From Amphimedon queenslandica (lineage: Eukaryota > Porifera > Demospongiae > Haplosclerida > Niphatidae), in NCBI RefSeq assembly GCF_000090795.2, contig NW_003546614.1, positions 69,154 through 101,986 of the forward strand: a stretch of 32,833 bases of DNA. Reading direction: 5' to 3'. Both the position numbers and the translations under genes were made by a program. A model generated the notes under the pieces. That model saw only the letters and a list, made by a program, of their open reading frames with translations. It was not told the DNA's origin and made no database searches. Shown here one piece after another: positions 1 to 11,900 of the stretch. Positions within the stretch are counted from its first letter, which is position 1; each line of letters begins with the position of its first letter.

Positions 1-56
1 ATGATGAACAAGTTTGTACTGTGCCTTATCTCACCAGATGGCCGATTTGTCAATTA

Positions 57-419
<363 letters not shown>

Positions 420-429
420 CTATGATGAT

Positions 430-437
430 CCGGAAGT
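430..437 (+). promoter_or_regulatory. Candidate ETS-type site CCGGAAGT, left SRCR gene
   Basis: CCGGAAGT lies about 56 bp upstream of the SRCR exon-1 ATG at 374. The same octamer occurs twice upstream of the paralogous ATG at 13443. Conservation between the duplicated promoters and closeness to the start support a regulatory role, but binding is not shown. Confidence 0.35.
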
Positions 438-739
438 ATAGTAGCAGGGCGGAGTGAAGTGAGCAATGAATCTGGTTGGAAAGAGACATTCCTGTACAGT
501 ACCGACAATCTGCAGACCTCAGTCTTGGCAAGAGAAAAACATAGCTGCAGGACATTTGACAGTTCTATTGTATTGGTTTTCGTAGAAGCCTCCTTCAAGA
601 GAATTTGTACACTCGTCCCTCAGAATATCATAAGGTATAGATCTAGCTATTGTAGTAAGAGTGTACTGTATAGGATGGTCATGGGTTTTTCCCCGCCCGC
701 ATTAGTAATTGCTTGTAGATCTCATATCGTCTATACTCG

Positions 740-1246
740 ATACTCTATCCCAGCTGAGTTTGGGACAAGAAAAACTGGAATAACTTTTTATAGGAATGTG
801 GGATAAGAATGAAACTTTCACAGGTTCTTAGTCGCCAAAGTCCATCAAAATCTGTGAAATCTTGGGTCTCTCAGCTCTTGGGAACCCTGAGAACCGGGTT
901 CTCCCTATAAACCCAATGGCATACCAAAATGACGTTTTATGACAGTTTATCTACGTCATAGTTTACATAAGCACATGTGGTCGAGAGCGCAAACTGATAA
1001 TTCTTGTTTTAAAAAGCTAACAGAGCAAGATCTTCTGATAATGATGGCCTTTATGAAGACTAGTTGACTCCAGTAGCTGTTGTACTACTTATCAGCAACA
1101 GCAAGACTGTTTTAAGAGTAAAACAACACAGCCGCCATTCTTATATGAATATCATTAAAATACGTCATTTTTGTGACGTAGCTACATTTTTCAAATTCCA
1201 CGCAGCTGCTTCCACTTCCGTCCCAAACTGAACTGGGATATAGTAT
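740..1246. mobile_element. Inverted-repeat element, about 507 bp (left copy only)
   Basis: Terminal inverted repeats of 27 bp (740-766 and 1220-1246) match at 24 positions; the shared core reads GTTTGGGAC next to TATCCCAG. The interior has no coding capacity that I recognise. In the right-hand duplicate the flanks run directly together (TTTGTAAAT then CTGGAAAT near 13760), so this interval is an insertion in the left copy or a loss from the right one. Exact ends and target-site duplication are uncertain by about 15 bp, because the flanks have diverged. Confidence 0.65.
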
Positions 1247-1775
1247 ATAACTGGAAATGATTTTGCTGTGATTTTAATTTTACTAGATTATATGAATTTT
1301 GCAAAAATTTAGATAACACATAATTACATGCCACATTCAATAATACATGACACAGCCTTGTTACGTAAAAATTAAATCACAAGACAATTTTAAAACACAA
1401 AAATTTTCTACCACATACTTGTCCTGATATATATACAGCAATAATTAAAAAGTGACCTGCCCACATCAGCCCCTGTGAAAGATGAAACAAGGCATTTAAA
1501 TCTAATTGGAGTGGCTTAAATGAGCCTAAACCATGCATGCCTAAACTAAAAAAGTTACATCAATTTTTTCTTACATAGCTCGCAGCCCAATCTATTCTCA
1601 CTTATCACTAACACTGCAAGGGCTCTCAACCATTTTGTTCCTATTCAATGCAATCAATAATGATAGAGAAACTCCACCAGTGCCAGAATCAACACACTCA
1701 GTCATGGTATCTTTTTATTGTTGCTTCAAGGTGTGTTTGACCATAGTACCCTATTGTGGTAAGTGTCACGAGGAC

Positions 1776-1854
1776 TAGTCTTGCGTAGTCACGTAGCTAG
1801 ACCCATCTCCCTTTTGACATTTGACGGGGTGGAGAGTCTGGCTATGCGAGACTA
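1776..1854. mobile_element. 79-bp MITE with 9-bp TSD (TAGTCTYGC family)
   Basis: The ends are TAGTCTTGCGTAG and its imperfect inverse, CTATGCGAGACTA. Perfect 9-bp direct repeats CACGAGGAC flank it (1767-1775 and 1855-1863). In the right-hand duplicate the equivalent site (about 14298-14315) is empty, with a single diverged TATAAGGAC. A 9-bp duplication is typical of Mutator-like elements, but no transposase is present, so superfamily membership is an inference. Other members are at 4208-4327 and 20713-20733. Confidence 0.8.
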
Positions 1855-2084
1855 CACGAGGACAGATAGAATTTAAACTTCCCATATTTTGAATTTAGTA
1901 GCCATGCGCAAAGCAAATTTTGGCATAATGAAGTCATTATGAACAAGATCCAGTTTCTTGGTGGAACAATTGTTATACTAGTCTTGATTCTTTTGACTTG
2001 TATGATGAGAGTGACATATGGAGGGCTAGTTTGGAACATGTACATTGAATAGCATTAGAGCTATGAACTGGTTTTAGGCTAATC

Positions 2085-3180
2085 AGTATTATTGGTTAGA
2101 GAACTTCATCAATTTAAGTCAGAATCAGCTCAAAATTTCTAGACTAGCCTGCATGCATTAGAACTTTATCCTAGCATGAAATTCTCTGTACCGTATATCG
2201 GGATATTTTTGTGGGGTCAAATTTTCGTGATTTGGAGTGGTTCAGATTTTTTTGGGTTAAATTTTTGTGATAACTGTATTATAAGAGCCTTTGGCTTTAG
2301 CCTGGTGAGCTTTCTCTACCTCTCTCTCGACAGCTTTAATCGTTTTTGAAGGTAAGCCAAGTGTACTTTCATTCAAAGTTTTTTTGGAAGCGGCTTGAAG
2401 TATTTCTCCATTTTATTGCAAGCACGTGGAGTACAGGACATGCCTATACCGAATATATGATAAATTTTTGTGCGTTAAGTTTTCGTGAAAGTGTCGTGGA
2501 CACAAAAAACACAAAAATAAGACCCCATGAAAATATCCCGCTATATGGTACTTATAGTCCATTGTCTTTTGCCTTTCTGGCAACTTTAACTTTATCTAAA
2601 TCAATCAGCTACACAACATAAAAACATGTATTTAATAAAATCTATTAAAATTGGCAAAGTCATTTTGTCAAAATTAATTATAGAGCAACTGGTATAAACA
2701 ATTAACTGATTAGTCAGAATTTCCTACAAAGCATTCTAAGTGAGCTAAACAGCATACTTCATAAACTGACAAGCACTACAATGCAGCTAGTACATGGCAT
2801 CAAAATTCAAATTTTTATAAAAAACTAGAATGCATGTCATGATCAAACAAATTTATAAAAATGAAGAATTCTCTCCTTGTCATTTTGTCAAAATTCAGCA
2901 CTTTTGTCTAATATTTGAATAACTTAAAAAGTTAGTAAAAAATCCAATTTTGACCGGGATGAGCTCAAACTTGCTACACAACATATAGACATGCATGAGA
3001 TAAAATTAAAAGTTGAGTATTCTCTCTTAGTCATTTTTGGCAAAATTTTTCCACACATGCTTGGAATAATTTCGGAGCAACTTTAGAATTCATCACAATT
3101 AATTGGAATCCCATAGATATTACTAAACATAATCATAAAAAAACCTTCTCCTAGCAATGTTTGAAAAAACATCCTGTACA
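2085..3180. repeat. Degenerate ~160-bp repeat array, left copy
   Basis: Diverged units recur with the landmarks CAGCTCAAA.TT.CTACA, ACAACATAA.AACATGTAT, AAAATGAAGAATTCTCTC and CATTTTTG.CAAAATT. Unit starts are recognisable near 2128, 2605 and 2963. The array lies between the ABCC relics and is interrupted by the MITE at 2191-2548. It has no coding content. The same family appears at 3640-4170, 14700-15960 and 20406-20660. Confidence 0.65.
2191..2548. mobile_element. 358-bp MITE flanked by TA (CCGTATA family)
   Basis: The ends are CCGTATATCGGGATATTT and the inverse of AAATATCCCGCTATATGG, about 28 bp of near-perfect inverted repeat. It is flanked by TA at 2189-2190 and 2549-2550. The right-hand duplicate reads CTGTACTTATAG at this point with a single TA, which is an exact empty site. 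The interior carries A/T-rich subterminal motifs such as ATTTTCGTGA and no ORF of note. TA target use suggests Tc1/mariner-type mobilisation, inferred from the TSD only. Confidence 0.88.
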
Positions 3181-3500
3181 ATTTTGTAGTATTTTGAACT
3201 TTTAAAATCCACTAACAAGAACCTGCATGAACACTATGCCAAAATTATGGCTTCAATAGTAAATTTTTGTTTGATACTTGCTATTTTTTATTTTTTCCAG
3301 GTTCTAATCAAGCCTGCAATTGAAGGACTACATGGAGGTTTACTGTCAATCATTAGAGAAGGTGGTAGTAACCTAATTCAGTGTAGGGCAAAGACAACTC
3401 TTTTGTTTGGCAAGAGCTCTACTGAGAAATAACCAAATTCTAGTAATGGATGAAAGTAGGATAATTTAAGCATATGCTGTATCATTTTTATTGCATTTGA

Positions 3501-3620
<120 letters not shown>

Positions 3621-3639
3621 TAATGCAGTCTCATTCCCA

Positions 3640-4170
3640 ATAGGTACTTGAATAAAAATTTGGGGTAATTTTGAGGCCATTTTTTGGGAAAAACCATGGG
3701 CTATAGCTTTGGGTATTTTATTTTTCAGATTTTTGGCATTTTTTTAAAATGGCCCTAACTTAAAAAATAAAAGTCAGAATCAGCTCAAACTTTCTACATA
3801 GCATAAAGACATCAATATGCATCAGAAAATGTAATAAAATTTGGAACCATTTTTTGAAAAAAACATGGGCTATAGTACAGGGTATTTTAGAATTTTGGCA
3901 AATTGTTTTATATAAAATGGCCATAACTAGAAAAAAATTAAGTTTAAATCAGCTCAAACTTTTTACACAGCATATAATGAAATCAATATGTGTCAAAAAT
4001 GTAATCAAAATTTAGGTTGATTTTTGAGCCATTTTTCAAAAAAACTATGGATATTTTTCAAAAAATTGGCTTATACTGTGAAACTCATTATTGATGTTGG
4101 AATCAGTTCAAAATTTCTACATAGCATAAGGACATCAATGTGCATCAGACAGTGTAATGAAAAAGTCTAC
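3640..4170. repeat. Degenerate ~160-bp repeat array, three further units
   Basis: Units starting near 3782, 3949 and 4105 share CAGCTCAAACTTTCTACA followed by GCATAA.GACATCAATATG, and also ATGGGCTATAGTACAGGG. Spacings are about 167 and 156 bp. This subfamily differs slightly from that at 2085-3180. No coding content. Confidence 0.65.
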
Positions 4171-4207
4171 TTAGCACACATATCTTCTATTAATACTGCA
4201 GAGAACC

Positions 4208-4327
4208 TAGTCTTGCCCCGCCCCTTCGCTACCTGCGGAGGAAGGGTCTGGAGACACTGATGCAAAAAGTGTGTTGAGTGTCTCCAGACCCTTCCTCAGC
4301 AGGTAGCAAAGGGGCAGGGCGAGACTA
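4208..4327. mobile_element. 120-bp hairpin MITE with 9-bp TSD (TAGTCTYGC family)
   Basis: Almost the whole element is one hairpin: arms of about 55 bp, each containing GAGGAAGGGTCTGGAGACAC or its inverse, around a short AT-rich loop. Termini are TAGTCTTGCCC and GGGCGAGACTA. Perfect 9-bp repeats CAGAGAACC flank it (4199-4207 and 4328-4336), so insertion looks recent. It lies in the spacer between the ABCC relic and the SRCR gene. Confidence 0.85.
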
Positions 4328-4420
4328 CAGAGAACCTGGCTTTTACCAAGTGGAAACTGGAAAAAGCTCTTTGCAATGATCAGCTGCTCTAATGTAAATT
4401 ATTTTAAAGGATAGAACACA

Positions 4421-4446
4421 GATAACCATGATAACCATGATAACCA
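4421..4446. repeat. Three tandem GATAACCAT units
   Basis: A 9-bp unit is repeated almost perfectly three times and ends beside its partial inverse, GTTATC. It is a simple microsatellite-like tract. Confidence 0.6.
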
Positions 4447-5337
4447 GTTATCTGACAGTACATTTTCTAAATGATCCCCCTATTACTGGCCACATATGTT
4501 AGACTAGCCATTTTCTGGCAGGTTGAACTTAGTACTCTTAATTTTAATTTTATTGATAATTTATAATCTGACAGTTCTTAGCATGACGATATCAGTTAAA
4601 TGATCATGTCAGCAAAAAGATTTGTTTGTGCTCACAAGGAGTCAATCTTAAGACTGCTATTTCTTGATATTTAAAATTATGCTTTAGATCTATCACTACT
4701 TCTTAACTATAAAAACAAAAAGTCTTCTGTAAAAATTAATTATTTAAAATGGCACTTTTAATTGATATAGACTAGATCTAGATGTACACAAAAATTTTTA
4801 AGAGCAAAATTTAGTATGCAATGTTACCACCTATCTATTCAGAGCTATGCCACAGAGTTAGATCCATCACAAAATAATTATTATAATAAGAACATTAGAC
4901 AAAGAAATAAATTTACTTCTAGTATGTAGGAGATGGTTTTTTTGGAGCATTAAATGAGACGGGAATGAGTGGCAATGGTTTTTGTATAATTATTTGTAGA
5001 AAACATCTGCTGTTGCTTGATAGTGTGGATAATTCAGCACATACTCAAAGATTAATGGCAATAATGATGGAATAAAAGTTGAAGACTATAATTTACTTCT
5101 GCTTTCTCATGCACTTGTCTACTTATATTATAAAAGTATAAGTGGAATGCCTGCTCCTTTCAATGTTTACTTTCTAACACTTAAACATATAATCTGATAA
5201 TTCTTTTAAGACTTATCTATTTGTTGAATTTAATCACAGATGCAATTAAATAGCATTAGGAGGTAGCTAATGTAGCTTAATTTGTCTGATATAAAAAAAC
5301 TACAGTTGCAAATATCAACCAATGAAACAGGTGTGTT

Positions 5338-5432
5338 TCAATGCTTCATGCTGTGTATAATGTTCCTGTCCTTTTAATTTCTCTCCTGTGACTGGTTCTA
5401 TCACTTTCTCAAACATTCAGTATAACAGACCT
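5338..5432 (+). pseudogene. Possible ABCC second membrane-domain exon relic
   Basis: The plus strand reads SMLHAVYNVPVL and, after a frameshift, FNFSPVTGSIT, followed by FSNI. ABCC proteins have a similar stretch near the start of their second membrane domain (a small hydrophobic segment, FFD..P.GRI.NRFSKD). The match is short and needs a frameshift. If real, the intact SRCR gene lies between this relic and the ABCC relics at 14116-17010, inside the remains of one transporter gene. Confidence 0.3.
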
Positions 5433-5896
5433 AGAATGCTTCCTTAAATTAATTTCAAATTAAATTCAATTTTTATTTGGCCTCTTATTTAATGATGTAT
5501 TTTGTTTTAAATGTTTTCAATGCATTTTTTAAATAAAAAAGACTAGAGCTAGATCTGCTGCATTTTTGTAACAAGAAATTTTGATTTAGAAATCTATTAG
5601 CTGTTAGTCATTTACTTTTTGCTCATAGGAAATAATTTTAAGTTCACTGACTGCTAAGGTGTGTTAATTAACTGTCAATATAAATTTATCTGGACAGTCA
5701 TTGCCTAACGCCTAACATATGCTATGCAAATCATGTTAAATGCAACAATTTTTGCAACTAGATCTAGTGCATGTTGGGCCTATGTTCTAATACTTAATTT
5801 ACTGCATTGGCAGGCTTGTTTAATTATCATTAAGCAGCACAAAATATAAAAATAGAAAAGTTTGCACAAAACTATAAAGTTTTAAAAAGTTTTACG

Positions 5897-5902
5897 TTTA
5901 TT
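5897..5902 (-). terminator. Polyadenylation signal AATAAA of the SRCR gene
   Basis: On the minus strand AATAAA begins only three bases after the TAA stop at 5905-5907, implying a very short 3' UTR. Confidence 0.55.
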
Positions 5903-5904
5903 AA

Positions 5905-8900
5905 TTATTTGGTTGGTGACTCTGAAATGTTGCTAAATAGAAGAATGACTGGTCTTCTGCTTGTATCAGGCTTTGACTTCTTTTTACTTGAAGCAACACA
6001 ACAAATAACGCAGCAGACTATATAAACTATCATTGGTATTAAAATACCACCAACTGTACCTTCAATAGCACTAATATCTAAAAAATTAAGTATCTGTAAT
6101 AATTAATGTCAATGTCTAAATATTTTTTACTATGATCATTTTCTGTAGGAGTAGTATCATTAATATTACAGTGTCCTAGTGTAGCAGTATTGGTGTATGA
6201 TGAAGAATACGCTATTTATAACAATCAAAATATCAATGAAGTGAAATTAACCAAAACTTACAACAAGAAACAGTTACATCCTCAGAATGTGAGCATGATG
6301 TAATACTGGAGCTGGGACAAGAATTCCTTGAATTGAAGCAGGTACTTGATGAACTACTTGAAAAATATCTAGACCATATTGGCTGACTAGAACTACCAGG
6401 ACTATAATAAAAGTAACTTATGACATTAAAGCAAGAATATGACACCTTACAGTGACAAATGATCATATCTTGAATAATAAGAATATCCCAACTGCTTGCA
6501 CACAGTCCTGGCATCAGTTGAACTAAATCCATCATCACATATTGTCCCCCACCGTCCATTACAATACACTTCCACACGTCCTTCATTAGAATAAGCTCCT
6601 CCTTGAAGACGTATCATACCAGAGTAGGGGTTACTGTTCCAGATTCTATTAGTATCTGTTGATGTAAAAAATAACATAAATAAAGTCAAAATTCTTACAG
6701 CAGTAAACAGTAGCATCATATTGGTTAGTATTAGTGCATCCACTATCAATGTAAGTAGAAAAGGAACATTGTAATAATGTCAGGTAGTTCCTATTAACAC
6801 AGCTAACATCATCAACTATCATTTGGTTATAGTCAGTTCCATAGTAAACATTTCCAGCTCTAGAGTAGCTTGAAGCTCCAGTGTATCCCAACTGATGACA
6901 AATGACATTAGCTTCAGCTGAACCATAATAATAATCATCACAGATATTACCCCATCTGCTGTTGTAATAAAGTTGAACAATGCCATAATAGTAAGAAGGT
7001 GAGGAGACTCCATTACGATAAAAAATTATTGTACCAGTACTTGGAGAACTTGAAGCTACAAAAAATACGCTCATTCTTAAAGTTAACTCAAACTAACCTA
7101 TTAATCCGGCACATGTAGCTGCACTTGAAGTATATCTTGTGCTGGAATATCTTTCTCCTACAAACAGGATATTTTTATTTTATAGTTGAATGTACTAACT
7201 GCATGTAATAGAGACATCATTATAGTGAGTGCAACTTGAAACAGAACTGGATGGGCAACTGTTACTTCTACCAAAACACACATCACTTGATGTACTGTAC
7301 ATATTAACACTCCATATTGGCTGACTGTAATTACTATATCTATAAAGTATGTATTAGCAGTTCACTTCACAGTAACATAATAACTTACGATGATATGTAA
7401 CTAATTGAATCATAGGCATCATATCCCAGTTGCTTGCAAATGGTGTTAGCATCAGTAGTTCCAAACCCAGTACTGCATATTGTCCCCCACTGTCCATTAC
7501 AATACACTTCCACACGTCCTTCATTAGAATAAGCTCCTCCTTGAAGACGTATCATACCAGGGAATGGATTACTGTTCCAGATTCTAGTAGTATCTGTACA
7601 ATGCAATTACATAAAAGTTTAAACCATCATATCTTACAGCAGGAGACAGTAGCATCATAACTGTTACTATTAGTACAGCCACTATCAATATAAGTAGAAT
7701 AGGAACATTGAGCAATAGATAAATAGCCACTACTGGCACAGTTAACATCATCCCATTTCATGGAAAGGTAATCTGTACCATAACTACAGAAACAGTATTT
7801 ATATATAATGTTTAGTGGCCAGTACACACCTGACAAGTCCAGCTCTTGAGTTGCTTGAAGCTCCAGTGTATCCCAACTGATGACAAATGACATTAGCTTC
7901 AGCTGAACCATAATAGGAATCATCACAGATATTACCCCATCCATTATAATATATTCTAACTGTTCCATAGTAATAAGAAGTTGATGATACATTATAACGA
8001 GAAAGAATTATGGCTCCATTAGCAGGATTACTAAGCACAACATCTATAAAAAAATTAAAAATCCTTTAAAATAATTATAGCTACAACTTACTTGAACAGG
8101 TTGAAGAAGTTACAGTTTGACGAGATAAGAAGGAGTACTCTCCTACAAATGAATCACAATAAACAGTAACTTGGTTATGGTACTCTTACTGCAACTGATT
8201 GTAACATCATTACTATGAGAACAAGTAGTCACTGAAGAGGATGGACAAGCGTTGCTAGTACCATAACACCTATCACTTGATGTACTGTACATATTAGTAC
8301 TCCATATTGGCTGAGTAGAAATACCACTGGAACTAAAATTTTGTAAATTAAATTTTAATACAATTATCAAATATACTAACATTGACAAGTGATTATATCT
8401 GTAATATCTGTCATATCCCAGTTGCTTGCAAATGGTGTTAGCATCAGTAGTTCCAAACCCAGTACTGCATATTGTCCCCCACTGTCCATTACAATACACT
8501 TCCACACGTCCTTCATTAGAATAAGCTCCTCCTTGAAGACGTATCATACCAGGGAATGGATTACTGTTCCAGATTCTATTAATATCTGATGTATGTATTA
8601 ATGTAAAACTTTAAACAATAATTATTAATCTATCTTACAGCAAGAGACAGTGGCATCATAACTGTTACTATTAGTACAGCCACTATCAATAGAAGTAGAG
8701 TAGGAGCATTGAGCTATAGATAAATAGCTGCTACTGACACAGTTAACATCATCCCATTTCATAGAAAGGTAGTCTGTACCATAACTACAGAAACAGTATT
8801 TATATATAATGTTTAGTTACTAGTACACACCTGACAAGTCCAGCTCTTGAGTAGCTTGAAGCTCCAGTGTATCCCAACTGATGACAAATGACATTAGCTT

Positions 8901-11900
8901 CAGCTGAACCATAATAGGAATCATCACAGATATTACCCCATCCATTATAATAAACTCTAACTGTTCCATAGTAATAAGAGGTTGATGGTGTATTACTACG
9001 AGAAAGAATCAGAGCTCCATTTGCAGAATTACCTAAAAGACCTAAATTTTGAATGCAAGGCTCATTATTGATTAATGCAATAAAATTGACTTGAACAAGT
9101 TGAAGAAGTTACAGTTTGACGAGATGAGGAGGAGTACTCTCCTACAAATGAATCACAATAAACAGTTACTTGGATATGGGTACTCTTACTGCAACTGATT
9201 GTAACATCATTACTATGAGAACAAGTAGTCACTGAAGAGGATGGACAAGTGTTTCTAGTACCATAACACCTATCACTTGATGTACTGTACATATTAGTAC
9301 TCCATATTGGCTGACTAGAGCTACCACTGGATCTAAAATAATGAAATTTAAATTTTAATATAATCATCAGGTATATACTAACATTGACAGGTGATTATAT
9401 CTGTAATAGCTGTCATATCCCAGTTGCTTGCAAATGGTGTTAGCATCAGTAGTTCCAAACCCAGTACTGCATATTGTCCCCCACTGTCCATTACAATACA
9501 CTTCCACACGTCCTTCGTTAGAATAAGCTCCTCCTTGAAGACGTATCATACCAGGAAATGGATTACTGTTCCAGATTCTAGTAGTATCTGTACAATGTAA
9601 TAAAGTAAAATTGTATGCAATTATTATCTTACAGCAGTAGACAGTAGCATCATAACTGTTACTATTAGTACAGCCACTATCAATGGAAGTAGAGTAGGAA
9701 CATTGAGCAATAGATAAATAGCTGCTACTGGCACAATTAACATCATCCCATTTCATAAAGAGGTAGTCTGTGCCGTAGCTACAGAAACAGCATTTATATT
9801 TTTATAAGTGACCAGTACACACCTGACAAGTCCAGCTCTTGAGTAGCTTGAAGCTCCAGTGTATCCCAACTGATGACAAATGACATTAGCTTCAACTGAA
9901 TTATAATAATAATCATCACAGATATTACCCCATCCATTATAATATACTCTAACTGTTCCATAGTAATAAGAGGTTGATGTTATATTATAACGAGAGAGAA
10001 TTAGGGCTCCATTGGTAGCAGCTACATAGTTGTACATAACATCATCAATGGTGTTAAAATTCATGACAAGAATAACATCATATTTTGACTATTGACCACT
10101 CTCATTATGAAAATTATTTTGGAACACAGGTATTATTGAATACTCTAACATACAACTAAAATTCTAAAGCCAATAGTGATGGCTAAAATATGAAGAAAAC
10201 AGCTAACTCAGCAGCTATAATTGTGACAATTAAGCCATGTAGAATTCTCATCAACAAGAGTGTGCAATTTAAGTTAATGTCGGAAAGACTATATTTTTAA
10301 GCTACTTCTGATCATTATTGGCCACTTAAGATTATGTCCATGACTTTTACCTTGTGATATTTTATCCAATGCAAAAAGTCAGATGAATTGGAAAACTCAA
10401 TCAAATTTTGGCTAGCATTCAAAGAAAGCTCATGGAAGTTTGAATACATTCTGTACTATAATGATCAATCACAACAAACTGTAGTTTAATTAATATGGAA
10501 ATTAAGAAACTAATAAAAAATGGAATGCTGGAGCAAATCTATGGTCTACATTTTTTCTTTAAATCACTCTTGATCTGCAGTAGCATACTATATAAAGTAA
10601 TTGTCAGACATTGTATGATGAATCCAATGTTTATCTACTATACATTTGCATCTATTTTGATAAATTTTATTCATTTGTCATAGTCTATTACTTCTCTACT
10701 TTCATGTCTTACTTGATTTGAAAATAAGAGCCATAAAAATTTATCAACAAAAAAGTAAAGTTGGCTATAATTCAAAAAAAGCATTACAACCCTATCAATT
10801 GTTGCCAACATTTAACTGCCTAATGAAACTGTCAAAAAATTAAATCTCAATTTTTTACTTGAATTTGTGTACCACACCTACAAGGTGCAGAATATTGATG
10901 TGCATGCATCAAAAGTTTTTGAACAATTTCTCACATTCTTACCAGTGCATCTTACTCCAGCATCTTCACCATGATAACAGTCGTGATTGGTAGTGTGAAT
11001 GCAGCTTGTAAGAGTGGATTCAGTTCCAGTACACTCTACATCATCCATGACAATACTACCTGTTCCTTGTCCAAAGTAAGCATTACTGAAAGCAGTTCCT
11101 GAAAGAAAAATGGTATACCAAGAATTTGAATAAAAGTAATAGAAACTTTTTACCACTTTAAATGGTGTTTTTCTAAAATTTGAAAAATCATGCACTTACC
11201 TAATTATCAAAATTATTATAGCAAATGTCATTTAGGATTAGTGTTTTTGAGAGGTGTGCTGTAATTACGTAAGTTTCATTGCTTAAAAGTTACATTTATA
11301 TGCAGCTATGCACCTTTCTAAATAAAACTCTCTTATAAACATTTCATAACTGTTGCTATCTACACAATGCGCTACCTGAGACAAGTAATTATTTTTAAAG
11401 AGGTGCATGTGTTAATTGGCCCGGTCAGAGACATTATATAGCCTAAAATGTTGTACATTATTTCAGAACTTTAGAACTTTGATTTGTAAAAGCATCTAAA
11501 ACATGAAACATTGTAAATATTGCACAAGGTGATTCATTGGCAAGAAATTACAGGCAGTGGACAGTTTTATAAAGAAATTGCCAGTGTAAAAATCATGTAT
11601 TATGGTTCTAAGCATGCATACTCAATAAAAGGTGACAAAATTGGTAAAATTTGCAAAATTATATGTACTACAAAATGAAGTCATCAATATTACTACTCTC
11701 ATCAATTATTGGTGAGAGTAGTATGGACAATAACATGGTATTGGTGACCAATACCATGTTATTTTCCATACTTGGTATATTACTTTGCATCATTGGAGTT
11801 GGAACAGGATGCAACTGCACCCCCAATAATTGGAAGAGAGAGTAATTGGTCAACAGTCTGAATGTTATTATCACATAAACAATGCGGTATGTGAGAACAC

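Larger units (their letters stand above)
4338..5896. other. AT-rich spacer, no confident gene
   Basis: This stretch is AT-rich with stops in all frames. It holds a GATAACCAT microrepeat at 4421-4446 and a possible ABCC exon relic at 5338-5432. It precedes the 3' end of the SRCR gene. I saw no RNA gene or promoter that I could support. Confidence 0.5.

Noticed and set aside
459-806. 115-residue plus-strand ORF
   Set aside because: It overlaps the SRCR upstream region, runs into the 740-1246 element, is broken in the right duplicate, and has no recognisable domain.
3247-3432. 61-residue plus-strand ORF taken as a gene
   Set aside because: It merges intron sequence with the frameshifted ABCC relic; no independent gene is supported.
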